DNA from: Craspedostauros australis | Lineage: Eukaryota > Bacillariophyta > Bacillariophyceae > Mastogloiales > Achnanthaceae | Direction of reading: 5' to 3' | Length of the DNA stretch: 64,000 bases | Assembly: GCA_026770025.1 (NCBI GenBank) | Contig: JAMXDE010000012.1 | Location: forward strand, 682,001 to 746,000 | Part shown: piece by piece, positions 32,716 through 43,454 of the stretch | Layout of the letters: each line of letters opens with the position of its first letter | How positions within the stretch are numbered: position 1 is the stretch's first letter | Position numbers and translations under genes: made by a program | Notes under the pieces: generated by a model | What the model saw: only the letters and a program-made list of their open reading frames with translations | Database searches by the model: none | What the model was told of the DNA's origin: nothing

Positions 32716-33750
32716 ATGGGAACGGCTGCGTCGAAAGGTGCCCGCGAAGTGGCTCGCAAGGTCCCGGCGAAGAAGCAGGTCTCCTTCCCACCCCATCCCT
32801 CGGTCAGTGCCCCCGCGACTTCTCCAGCTTCCCGTGCTTCTCCTGATGCACCACAGCCACAGCCACCTTCACGGCCACCATCGCCGTCGCTGTCATCGCC
32901 TCCGCCAGGATTTCCTCCAATCCAATCGACCGCAGCCAACCCCGCCAGCTTCCTGCGCGGCGAAGGCCCACAGGACATCCGCGACATCGAACAGGAGAAG
33001 TACTTGAGGCAATCCGGCATGAGAGCGCCGGGGCCGTTGTCTGCCGCGATCAACGCCAACAGAAAGCCATCGGACGATTCGCATGAGCTGCCGGATGATT
33101 TGCTGTCCTTCCTGAACGATGTTGGCCCGGCTCAGAAGTACGTCGATACCAACCTCACCGCTCTATCCACACAGATGAAGGACATCGACGAAGAGGCCGA
33201 TAAGACGACCAAGCCCAGGTCGTCGCGACGTGAGCGCATCGCGATGCCGTTGATGGCAGGCGCTGATGATTCCTTCACGGCAACCCGCAACACCAACTTC
33301 TCGCACAGCCAGCCCAAGGATCCCGAGGAGAAGGTATACGGCAGAAACGTCTTTGAGATGTTTGATCATGTTGCGAAGCATCAGAAGAGCTCGGCTGATG
33401 GCACCAGCACCGGCACCGGCGCAGCGAGTGTTTCTACACAAGCAACAATGCCAGCGGCTGCCGATAACGCTGACGCTGACGAGACCGAAGAACGTGAGGC
33501 AAAGCTTCTGGCAGACCTCACGAAGCACGTGGAGCTGCCCATGATCCTGAAGGACTCGGAAGGCAACCTGCTGGGGATCTACGGAGACCAGTTCGACCCT
33601 GATATCCGCAATGTCGATGTGGTGCCCAACACCAAGCTGAAATTGGTCATCCAGGACATCATCGAGATTACCAAGGCCAGGGAAGACAAAATCGAAAACT
33701 TGAAGGCTCAGAGCAGGAACAGAACCAGGAGTAGAGTCAGAAGCAGATAG
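32716..33750 (+). CDS. Unknown protein with putative N-myristoylation signal (344 aa)
   Basis: Single exon; the start is the ATG giving MGTAASKGAREV, which fits the N-myristoylation consensus (Gly2, small residue at 6). A Pro/Ser-rich disordered segment follows to about residue 70 (PQPPSRPPSPSLSSPPPG). Downstream are short conserved-looking blocks: EGPQDIRDIEQEKYLRQS, ELPDDLLSFLNDVGPAQKY and VYGRNVFEMFDHVAKHQ. The C-terminal part is the best candidate folded region: ELPMILKDSEGNLLGIYG, then VVPNTKLKLVIQDIIEITKA. The tail is Arg/Ser-rich. I do not recognise the family. The blocks read like a scaffold anchored to a membrane, but that is inference from the N-terminus only. Confidence 0.75.
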   Translation: MGTAASKGAREVARKVPAKKQVSFPPHPSVSAPATSPASRASPDAPQPQPPSRPPSPSLSSPPPGFPPIQSTAANPASFLRGEGPQDIRDIEQEKYLRQSGMRAPGPLSAAINANRKPSDDSHELPDDLLSFLNDVGPAQKYVDTNLTALSTQMKDIDEEADKTTKPRSSRRERIAMPLMAGADDSFTATRNTNFSHSQPKDPEEKVYGRNVFEMFDHVAKHQKSSADGTSTGTGAASVSTQATMPAAADNADADETEEREAKLLADLTKHVELPMILKDSEGNLLGIYGDQFDPDIRNVDVVPNTKLKLVIQDIIEITKAREDKIENLKAQSRNRTRSRVRSR

Positions 33751-34461
33751 AATCTCCATACGGTCTTCGTCAGTGAACGCCGAGAGCGCTGCCTTTGGAG
33801 CACGTTGTCAGCCCGTCACTCCTTCTCCCCACGACGCAGGTGCTGGCAATCTGATGTTCCACTTTTGCGGAGTATGGTACAAGAGGTACCCGCAGCACTC
33901 CAGACATTCCGTATTGTGATCTATAATGATGATATTCGTGCATACTAGTAAGAGTGCCACGCTGCACACTGTGCACTGCAAACGACATGCTACAGTGCGA
34001 GTATCAGTACGAACGGATGGTGCAATCATGACCTGGTGGCGAAGCACCCATACACGATGACATTGGAACCAGAGGGCGGGGGCACATAGAGGACCGCACC
34101 ATGCCGCAATCCAACCTGGAGTATGATACATAGTACAAGCTTCACATCTAGAGCTTTGCCAACTCCGTACAACATGCCATGAGACCCAGTGTGAATGAAT
34201 TTCTATTCGTTTAGTACTTGTGTGTGTCTGCCTGTCTGCCTGCCGGAATTTCATCGTCTGCTGTTTGTTGTTCTTGCTCTTGATTAGGCGCATACTCGCG
34301 TCTGTGCCTGCGCATGTGCTTGTGTCTGTGCCTGCGCATGTGCTTGTGTCTGTGCTTGCATTGGCGGCCACACTCTGCGATTCCGTGGTGGTACTCCTGT
34401 CCATCTCGATGGTTGCAGAATGTGCATTTGTGTGTGCGTAGTGTGTCTCCCGAATGCATGT
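33751..34461. other. Convergent 3' spacer (0.71 kb)
   Basis: It separates the 3' ends of two genes facing each other. It contains a GTATGGTA octamer at 33872-33879 and a 24-bp minisatellite at 34300-34358. No gene seen. Confidence 0.6.
34300..34358. repeat. 24-bp tandem repeat, about 2.5 copies
   Basis: A unit starting GTCTGTGCCTGCGCATGTGC begins at 34300, 34324 and 34348 (exact 24-bp period). It lies 100-160 bp beyond the stop codon of the phosphodiesterase-like gene. Confidence 0.85.
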
Positions 34462-37400
34462 CTAGACAACAACCTGAGTTCCCAGCAAACTCAAAAGGAG
34501 CCCGGGGTATTCGTCGAGGAACGGGATCAGGTTTGCTTTCGGGAAGACTAGCACGACGCAGCCCTCCTTGCCAGCAGTCAGAGTGGACGTGTGCACAATC
34601 TGTTTGTCGCCGCCCTGCTCCGAGATGACCATGTCGGTCAGGTTCTCCATGATTCCACTTCCCCCAGTGATGGTGGAGCCACCTTCCGTGTGATCCCCGA
34701 AGCCGTACTTGGGGAAGGACGAGTCGTCCTTGTGGTTTTCGAGATCGGTGCCCTCAGAAGATAGCAGCCCTGCGACCATCTTCGACACGTCACCAAGGAA
34801 ATGGCCGCGGCTGAAGACAAGTCCGCTTGTGAATGCACGCCTGCTGTACAGTCTACCCAGCACCTTGTTCTCAAATCGGGCCCTGGATGACCGCCTTCGC
34901 ACGAGCGAATTGCGCCGATCATTGGAGTCTTCGTCCACAGACCGTATGTTCTCAGAGTCCTCCGAAATACTGGCGTCGTGTGAGCTTGCCACAGATGCAT
35001 CTGATGCAATGCCGCTCAGTATGTCAGCGCGCTTCTGCAAATTGCGGCTGAGCTTGGCAAAGTCGTGGGCTTCCGATACGGATCGACCAGAACCGGAGGA
35101 CGTACTCGACCTGCTGAACAAGGAGTCCAAATGGATCACGCCATCTTCTGACCCGTGCCCGATATCCGAGCCCGAATTTACTTGCTGCAAATTGATTATC
35201 GCCATGGTTGTTCGTTGGAAGATGTGGCGTGGTATGGTACAATATGGGAAAGAACAACAAGAAAGAAGAAGCCAAGGTGGTCGCAACAGCATTGAATGGC
35301 TCAGTGAGCTGCATTGCCCAAGCGATCGAAAGTACTGAAACATTTCACGAAGCCGAAACCATTCATGCAATTTGTCATATGGATGATCAGAGCCAGGAGC
35401 CCATGTCCACGTCCACGATCAGGTGCATCTGAGCTATCTTCGACACACGACTTACATCTTCATCTGTTGTTTGCAAGTACAGATCACGACGGTAATCCTC
35501 CACGTTCGTATTATCATGACCGCCTTCGTTGCTCCTCGTTGGATTGACGCCGACAGGTGATGATGGCAGATTGGATGCCCCGTTATTGCGACGGCGCGGG
35601 ACGAAAGATGCAGTTCCAGATACCATCAGGTATGCTTGATCCACAGGTGCCCCCGAGCGCCACAAGCGTTCGCCTGGTCCAAAGCCGATCGGGCCCTCTG
35701 CCAGGCTTTCCAAATGGCGCTTCTGCACTGCGGTGAGCTTCCTCATGGCTGAGTTCAGGTCGAGTAACTCAAGGACGTTCATGTTGCGAAGGGCATCGGT
35801 CAGAAGCTTCTGCGTTGCCGTGCTGTTGACGCTGGACAGAGAACCGACTTCGATCCCGCTGTCGAGGCATCTCTTTTGCTGCGCCTTTCGTTCCAGATGT
35901 TTGCGGTAGAGCGCGGAACCACCCTTGAGGATCAGATGGAGGCTCGAAAACTCGATGGAGATTACCTTGACCCCCTCGGATGACATAGCGACGATGTTGT
36001 GGGTTGGGCTCAGTTCGCTCTCTCCACTCAATCGCCTTTCCGGCTGCAAGGAGATGGGACCTGTCCAGTCTCCTGCATGCCATACCGATCCAGCATGGAA
36101 GTCCGATCCGTGCTCCTCTGCTGGCAACAAAGATCCAGATGGAAGCTCCTTCGGCGCTGCCACGCCTCGTTTTCGCTCCACACAAGTCCCTTCCCATACG
36201 ACGCAAAGCACATCCAGGCGACGGGAGGTTGGAACGACGACATCGTTCTTGCAGTACGCATCCACGCGTGCCGTTTCCAGAACTTCCATGGTGGATGAGT
36301 AGGAGAGACTGGAGAGGAAAGGCACGGCGCTGAGAAGATTCAGGATGAACCATGCATCAGTGCTCGAGGCTGGACGCAACGAGACAAGCGGCACGGATGA
36401 GCCGCCACCGCCAAGCAGAGATGTTCTTTGCGTCGCATCCTTCTTCCCAGAGTTCACCGTCAGATGGGCGAACGAGGACGAGATCATGCGAGAATCCGAG
36501 CTGCTGGTGGTGGTGTAGTCCTCTTCCGCTGTCTCCTCGCTAATGGCTCCGTATTCGTTGCTCGCACTGCTCCAAGGTGAAGGTAGAATGTTATCATCCT
36601 CCAGGCTGATAGAGTATGCGTCCCTCGAATTCCTGTGCTTGCGCATGCCCTTCTCGATCCAGCTGTTGCTGTACGATTCAGGTCCCATCTTCTTTTGCAG
36701 CTGATCCAGACGGATTGTGCCAGCAGTTCCAGTTGGGGCGACTCGCAATTCGCAATCCACCGGTAGATTCGATGTATGCACGACATACAGCCGTTTCTTA
36801 ACCTTGGATGGGAGCTGCAGCAGAACATCAAGCGGAGTGTGGAGTGGTGGCGCACCGGCCTCGTGCAGCAACAGATCCGTGTCTTGCAACGGAATCTTGC
36901 GCAAGTCGTCAGCACGAGCCTTTGTCAACACGCCCTGCACGATTCACAACAACAGGTTCGCCCATCCGTACATCCATCCGTACATCCACCCAATGGTTCG
37001 TAGAGTGATTGAACCAATCAGTCCATCAGCCATGCATCCATCGGAGCACCACGTCATGTACCGGCAACACGTCACCGGTCAAATTAGAAAGAATGCGGGA
37101 GATGAATAGGAAAGACGGGGTGAGAAACAGCTTATCCAAAAACAATAGTACACAGTACGACGGCAACATGATTTGCAAGCAACAGGGCAAAACCATGGGC
37201 TCGACCAAAGGGGACCAATACAGCAGGAACGAGAGGACTTACATCTGCCTGTAGCTGGTCGATGTCCGGTGGACTGTTCAGGTGATCGCCCGTGAAGACC
37301 ATGGAACGACCGCGCCATTCCACGCGGAAGCCGACGCAAGGGATACTGTGCAGGGAATACGTGAAGTGGAAGGTTGCGCCTTGGAATCGAAGAGGTTGTC

Positions 37401-40400
37401 CGATGACGGCTGGCTTGTGCCTGTGGCTGTGCCGCAGAAGCGCTGGGCTGAGCGAGGCAAGGGCAGCATATTTCCGGATGAAACTCTTGTAGATGGTTGG
37501 CGTTGTGATCACCACCACGGGCGATCCAGTCAGTACCTTCTGGAAGGCACCGGCATCGTGATCAGCGTGGCAGTGTGTGAGGATGATCCCGACGATGGTC
37601 CTGGGACGGATACCCTCCCTCTCCAGCGTTGCCGAAGAGTACGGTGGTGGGTCGATCATCACACCGCGACCGTTGATCCACAGGACGTAACCCGAGACGG
37701 AACCGCTCTTGTCGAAACCATGAGAATTACCGAGCACGGTGACGCCGAAGGATGGCGCATGGAATGTCGGAGGAGCCTTGGGCATCAGGAGGGTGCCTTC
37801 CCCACCGCTCTCGCGCCCGGGCATCGAGGCTCCCTTTCGGGCCTTCTTGTCGTTGTCGTTGGAATGGCTCACATCGTCCATGATGGAATGCCCTCCAAAC
37901 CCGTCAACACCCATGGACTCCGATACCTTTACGTGGCCAGAGAAACGCGCCTTTCCGATAATATGATTATTTACATCGATGTCGTGCATGATGTACTCCG
38001 TCCCACTTGGCATTTTGAAGATTTCAAGTCTCGGCACCGACCTGCTGTCTTTCTGCTCTTGCGTGGTGTTGACGGGCCACACAGTCGCCATATCGCCTGG
38101 TGACAGTGACAATTGACCGTGGTGTATGTGTGTGTATGCATGTGTGTGTATGCATGTGTGTGTGTGGGTGTGTCGTGTGGGATGCGATGGATCATGATGA
38201 GAAAGAAGAAACAACAAGAGAAATTTGAACGAATAGAGTGAGCACATGACACGAAGGAACCTCATCGGCAGAAGCAGTGTGCTTGTCAATCTCTTTCTGT
38301 GCTCGTTTTCTGTTGTTCTCTGTCTTTGTCTTCGTCTGCATGCGCGTCTTCATGTGCATCCCCCGTTTCACCGTGCTGCGTCTCCGCAAGTTCTCAACTT
38401 TTGATTGGTGCACTTACCAACCCACCGTCCGCCCTGAGATTGTGATTCTGGCGAGGGCGACGTGGTCGCAGAGTCAGCAGCGGCTGCTGCCGCTACTTCT
38501 GCATTGTTTGCATCCGCCCCGTCTTCGTCACCTTCGTTATTGTCGTTGCTGTCGTCGTTATTGTCACGCTTCGGAATCCCCAGGTTTCCGTGCGACTTGC
38601 CCTCCTTGGGTGTATTGAACTGGTAGAACTCAAGCAACTTTTCCACAGCGAGCTCCGACCCATCCGGCAAGATGCGGAAGTGATGGAGTTCTTTCTGCAA
38701 GTCGGGGATCGCATCTCTCGGAAAGTCCGGGGAAAAATCCTCCTCCTCATACTTGATGGCTTGATTGCCTCGGAATTGAGCAGGACCCAGCAGGGTCTCG
38801 CTGAACACTCTGCAGATATTGTCTTGTGCCTCTTGCGAGTCGACCACGAGGGTGCATCTCTTGTTGTAGACGAAGAAGTTGAAGTAGCCTGGGAATTCGA
38901 ATTCTGCCAGATTGACACCGAGTGCTGGTCCCATCTCTCTGCAAAAGCGTTCGGCAGGCACGATGTACACCTGTGGCACTGGGATGCCCATTCGCATGCT
39001 GTCTTTGATCGTTTCTGGTGGGATACCGAACTGTGTGTTTGTCAAGTAACAGAACCATCACAGAGCGCGTTTTTTTTTTTGTTCGGAGCCAGGCATCGAA
39101 ACCCATTACAAGAGGATTGAGCATGAAGCGGTCGTGATTTGTCGCCGGGTGAATGAACCAGGACACCGAATAGATCGATCCAACCACGTGTCGCCAGTTG
39201 TCGCCAGTTGGTGCCAATTGTTGCCGTTCCATGTTGTTTCATCCCACCCCACAATCACGCAAAGAGATTATCGATATGCCGTGCATCGTGCATCGTCGTG
39301 GGGCGTTTGATCACGCCAAGTGAAATAAAGGAGATAGCAGTGTGAAACGATGTTGTGAGACGAGAACCGATGGTTGAATTGTGCTGGCTACAAGTGTTGT
39401 ACCGGCACTCCCACGATCCAGTGGTCTGTGTGGTTCGTGTCTGACCAGCCAGGTCGTCGAGCGAAGCGACAGGTACTGCAGGCAAGCAGATGATTGTTCT
39501 GCTGTGTTTGTCGCGATCGCTGTGTGCGTGGTGGCTTGTGTTGTGGAGGCTTACCTGTATGCGACCCACGGATTGTGTTTCCATACTTATTCCACCCCTC
39601 GGTAGTTTGACTTGCTCGATTTCAGGGATTGACTCGTAGGCCTCTCCCAACCAAGTGTTTTTGGCCTCAGAGGCCTGTGGCGATTTGTCACCTCCGTCTG
39701 AACCATTGTCAGCGTGTGATGGTGGATGCGGAGTCATGCTCGAATTCGACAGGGGAGGGGGTGGTGTGGATGAGGCGTTCGACGCTGACGATCCTTCTGC
39801 CGCAGGTGTTGATGTCGCTGACGCCGATGTAGACGAAGAGGCCTTGCCAAGGACGGCAGTTGCTGCGGCACGAGAGGTTGCAATTGTGACCCTGGTGCCT
39901 GTTGGTGCAACTGTGCTGGCGTTGGCGGGGTTGAATCCGTTGCCTGGGGACCTCTTCAGGTTCCCCTTGGATTTGGCTGCGGATGCGTAGCTGCTTGGCT
40001 TGGGACTCCCCTGTAATTGCGAAGCTGCGACGTCGTTGGAAGTTCGCGCGCTGGGCTTCGCTGGTGGCGTTGGTGTTGATGCTGCCTTCGCTGTTTGAGT
40101 CGATGTAACGCGGGCTGCGGGAAGTTCGCGTTGCTGCTGTTGCTGTTGCTGGGTTGACCTTGTTTGATTGGATGCAAGTCCTCCGGTTGGACGATCGCGG
40201 TTGGAGCGAGCACCGTTGACCGTGGTCGGAGGGTTAGGACTGAATGCAACTCTTTGCTGCTGCCGCTGTCGTTGATGTTGTTGTTGTTGCTGTTGTTGCT
40301 GCTGTTGTTGCTGCTGTTGCTCGGTAGATTGCCTGTTGTCCGCGTTGGCTGTGCTGTTATTGCGTGCGCTGGAAGCGACAGAAGCGGCGGCGGCTGGTGT

Positions 40401-40883
40401 GACGGTGATAGCGGTAGGTGTTCCCGTTGCCGTTCCCGTTCCTTTTCCTGTTGCGGGCTGTCTGACCCGATTGGTGGAGCTGTAGTGCTTGCGACCGTTG
40501 CTGCTGTCCGAGGTGCCCCGATGTGTTCCTCCTTGTCCAGCTGCAGCAGCTCTGGCCCTACCTTCTGTCGAATGGCGAGAGTTAGTCGATCGTGAGCTGG
40601 GCTGTTGTTGCTGTTGGTTTGCCCCGTACTTGGTGCTGTGCGTGCGGCTGGTGGTCTGGTTGCGTCCCTGCTGGAGTCTTTGGATATGCGCAGTCTCGGG
40701 CGACGAGTTGGTTTGGCGACCGGAGCGGTCGGACTCTCGGGATCGCACGGTCGGAGCTGTGATGGATGTTGGAACTGAGGCAGGTGCGCTGGCGGTTCCG
40801 GTTTGGTCGTTGTTAGCGTTTGCCGATGAGTCCTTCTTCGGGTTTTTTCTCTTTCTTCTGAACAGCTTCTTCACGGCCTTCAT
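34462..40883 (-). CDS. Metallo-beta-lactamase-fold phosphodiesterase-like protein with two cyclic-nucleotide-binding-like domains, five exons
   Basis: Five exons join in frame to 1665 residues: 40883-39555, 39030-38418, 38096-37243, 36934-35456 and 35184-34462. Introns of 524, 321, 308 and 271 bp have GTAAGC or GTAAGT donors and CAG acceptors. Residues 1-~400 are basic at the start (MKAVKKLFRRKRK), then disordered with poly-Gln. A conserved block spans the exon 1/2 junction (ISMETQSVGRIQ, then FGIPPETIKD) and continues as PVPQVYIVPAERF. The metallo-beta-lactamase fold follows with the Zn motif THCHADHD (near residue 822) and a later FTGDHLNSP. Two cyclic-nucleotide-binding-like domains end the protein (~1120-1290 and ~1310-1640), but their phosphate-binding cassettes lack the usual FGE...R pattern. 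The architecture matches Dictyostelium GbpA/GbpB (PdeD/PdeE) phosphodiesterases. Hydrolysis of cNMP is inferred from that. Confidence 0.85.
38121..38180. repeat. TG-rich microsatellite inside intron 2 of the phosphodiesterase-like gene
   Basis: Alternating TGTGTG and TATGCATG units close to the intron's 3' splice site (on the minus strand this reads as a CA-rich tract). It is intronic, so length variation would not affect the protein directly. Confidence 0.8.
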
Positions 40884-42592
40884 TGCGATGGGAGTTGCAA
40901 GAGATGCGAGAACACTCTCGCGGATGATTGCGGATCTGTTGGCTTGTTAGCCCTGGGTTGAACTCGTGGTTGCTCCTTTGCTCCTATCCTTTCCTTTCTT
41001 GTCGTGTCGTGTCCTGTTGTGATTTGCTGTGATCTGCTGTGTCGATGACTGCGGTGGTGCTCGTATCTGTATCTGTATCTGTATGGGTAGAGTGAGTGAG
41101 CAGTGAGTGAGTTGGGGATGGAGCAGAGTGCTCAGAGTTCCAATTTGGGAATGTGCTGGTGGGTGTTGAATGGCAGATAGTTGACGAAGGAGTTGAGGCG
41201 AAGGTGTTTGCTGCTGGCGCTGTGCGAGGAAGTGCAGGTACCAATACTCTGAGTCTCGATGTGGAGGACAGGTGGTTGGCGCGGTACAGTTGCCACGAAT
41301 CGGTGGGAGCAGTTGTCGCAGTCACAAGACTTGGAAGTAGTTTGGGCACACGATCAGCCACCGTTCGCTATGTGAATGAGAGTATGATAGGAGTATCCGC
41401 GCGGTAGTTGTGGATGCGCTTTTGTCCTCCTGCGTTTGTGCTGAGACGAGGTCGGATGTCTCTCTCAGTCTTCGCTGTTGGATCTCCTTTGCTTCTTGTG
41501 GCGGGACGTAGTTGTGGTTGTGGTCGTGGTCGTGGTTAGATACGCGCCCTTTCCTTTGCTTCCTTTGCTTCCTTTCCTTCCTTTCCTTCGATGATGTTGT
41601 TAATACAGATGCAGATGTGTCAATCCCGATGGGGCAATCCGCAGCCTCTTGCAGCTTCACCTTTGGGATGGAGTCGGCGGGGCGCTTTGGCGTGTGTTGT
41701 CGCTGGTGGTGCTGCTGCTGCTTCTGTTATTGCTGTTGTTGAGTTCGTCTCCGCGACTGGTACACAGAAAGACACTTCAGAACACGAGAGCGGGTGTGGA
41801 GGTCTCAAGTGTCTGCAAAGGGAGGTATCGCTTCTCGGCTTGTCCGTCGTCTCCGTTGGCAGCGTTGGTGGCAGTTGCCGCTGTTGCCGTTGCTGTGTGG
41901 ATCGATGTCGTGGTTGATGTTGTTGCTGATTTTTCCCGTGTTGTTCCCGGCTGTCTTCTTCGGGTGACGATGTCCCGTTTCTTGTCTGTGTCTCGCGAGT
42001 GCCAACCTCCGCCGCACCACCAATCTCCCAAAGCTGCACGGACACGCACAACAACCAAGGGCATTGCGTCGGTCTTTCTCCTCCATGCAGTCTTCCACCA
42101 ATTGTTGGTGATGCAGCCTCTCCAGTCTTTCTTTTCTGTGGGGCGTGCCTCCTCTGTGCCGTCGGACATTTGCTTCGTCTCGTCCAATCAGAACTTGTCC
42201 CCTCGCCACAAGACACAGACGCAACAGGAATCGCTCGAATCGAGACTTCGCCTTGGTCGCGTCCAGCGCACACCCGCATCCAATTACACAGACAACATGA
42301 CAACACCCATGTGTGACATTGTATGGAGTCACGGTGAAATACACAATAGACTGTAAAAGAGGAGCGACGAACGGCTCATCAATTCTGCGCACAGAGGCGC
42401 CATCCATTGACCATCACTCGCAGCCATCACAAGAAGAGGAGGAAGCGGAGAGGAAGACGTCTCCGCCTTGTGCGACTATCACAATACACTTGCTATTCTC
42501 ATCGACCTATTGCCATCGATCTGCTGTCATCATTGCAAGCAACAAGAACAGACGCCGCGACAGAATCACTCAAGGAATTGCGCAGCCCAACC
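40884..42592. other. Divergent spacer, 1.7 kb, no recognised gene
   Basis: The phosphodiesterase-like gene starts leftwards and the LYR gene rightwards. It contains (TATCTG)n at 41064-41084 and a CCTTCCTTT-type pyrimidine run near 41553-41590. The many open frames here resemble no known protein. The long distance suggests long leaders or separate promoters. Confidence 0.55.
41064..41084. repeat. (TATCTG)n short tandem repeat
   Basis: Just over three tandem copies of TATCTG, about 180 bp upstream of the phosphodiesterase-like start codon. Confidence 0.8.
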
Positions 42593-42943
42593 ATGTCCAG
42601 ACAAGTCGCAAGATCGGATCTGCTCCACCTGTACAAACGGCTGCTGCGGTTGGCGGAGGTGTACCCCTCCAAGAACCGCGATGGCATCTACAGCGCGATC
42701 CGTGACGAATTCCGTCTCAACCGCACGTTGGAGGGAGACAAGGCGCACAAGGAGATCCAGCTGGCCTACCAGGGCCTTGGTCAGCTGCAGCAGTTCGATG
42801 GACGGAAAGGGACGGCCAACTTCTCCGTCACGCTCGAGCAGAATCCCTTTCCAAAGCCGGACGGCGCAGATGAAAAGCGACCGGGGGTCAGCGACGGCAT
42901 CAATCGGTTGGCAGAGGAACGAGCCAAGACGGACTCATCGTAA
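42593..42943 (+). CDS. LYR-motif (complex 1 LYR-like) small protein
   Basis: A 116-residue protein starting at ATG 42593 (MSRQVARSDL). It has the LYR-family layout: a short N-terminus, LHLYKRLLRLA at residues 11-21 (LYK in place of LYR), a second helix with YSAIRDEFRLNR, and a third helix (AHKEIQLAYQGLGQLQQF). LYRM proteins are small mitochondrial factors that bind acyl carrier protein and serve complex I, Fe-S or respiratory-chain assembly. The exact member is unclear; LYRM4 (ISD11)-like proteins are the nearest in helix spacing. The last ~40 residues are polar. Single exon, with an inverted repeat 13 bp after the stop codon. Confidence 0.68.
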   Translation: MSRQVARSDLLHLYKRLLRLAEVYPSKNRDGIYSAIRDEFRLNRTLEGDKAHKEIQLAYQGLGQLQQFDGRKGTANFSVTLEQNPFPKPDGADEKRPGVSDGINRLAEERAKTDSS

Positions 42944-43454
42944 CAGCCCATGCTTCGACATATTATATTATAAAATATGTACGCATAATATGTCTCAGGA
43001 CGACTTATGTACGTGTGGTTCAATGTATTATAATGTATTATACTCTATCAAAGTAACCGTTGCATGAGCAGAGGACTATTAAAATAGTATTCGCACTACT
43101 TTGTGGTAGATACAGGAATTAGGCTGCATCAAGTCTCCACCACACATCATGCTGGAGTATAGTGCTGCTCGTATGTATTCCTATTTGTAATTGTGGGTAG
43201 GAAGAGTATGGCATTATAGGTCGATGCTCATACGAGTACCACCACTCTCTTGGATGGTATTATATGTACAACTGCTCGGCAATCTTGCTATGCTCGCGCC
43301 ATTGCGGTAATACCTCGGTGTTCCACATGCAATAGTAGAGTACTCAACTCGCATGATGACCAACCATACTATTATACCATTCTAATATCCCTGGAATAAT
43401 CTCACGATCCAAGGAAAAAATGACATCGCTGCATCGTTGCGTCAGAGAGAACGA
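42944..43454. other. AT-rich convergent 3' spacer (0.5 kb)
   Basis: It separates the 3' ends of the LYR gene and COG6. It is clearly more AT-rich than its neighbours, with repeated ATTATA-type words (42960-42990, 43020-43050, 43250-43270, 43365-43400). It probably holds both polyadenylation regions. No gene seen. Confidence 0.65.
42957..42994. repeat. Inverted repeat 13 bp beyond the LYR stop codon
   Basis: GACATATTAT (42957-42966) pairs perfectly with ATAATATGTC (42985-42994) around an 18-nt AT-rich spacer. Its position right after a stop codon suggests a 3'-end RNA hairpin or 3'-processing signal; this is inference. Confidence 0.7.

Noticed and set aside
34261-34358. Possible CRISPR-like repeat near 34300
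   Set aside because: The 24-bp units are directly adjacent with no spacers, so it is a minisatellite; the genome is also eukaryotic.
37132-38289. Metallo-beta-lactamase frame taken as a stand-alone gene starting near 38289
   Set aside because: The stretch before the GDMATVWP segment is a TG-rich intron; the frame joins upstream and downstream exons in phase, so it is part of the five-exon gene.
40262-40322. CAG/CAA-type run as a possible noncoding satellite
   Set aside because: It is inside exon 1 of the phosphodiesterase-like gene and encodes a poly-Gln tract in frame.
42313-42705. Overlapping plus-strand frame around the LYR gene start
   Set aside because: It lacks family resemblance and ends inside the LYR gene, whose own frame carries the LYR-like motif and helix pattern.
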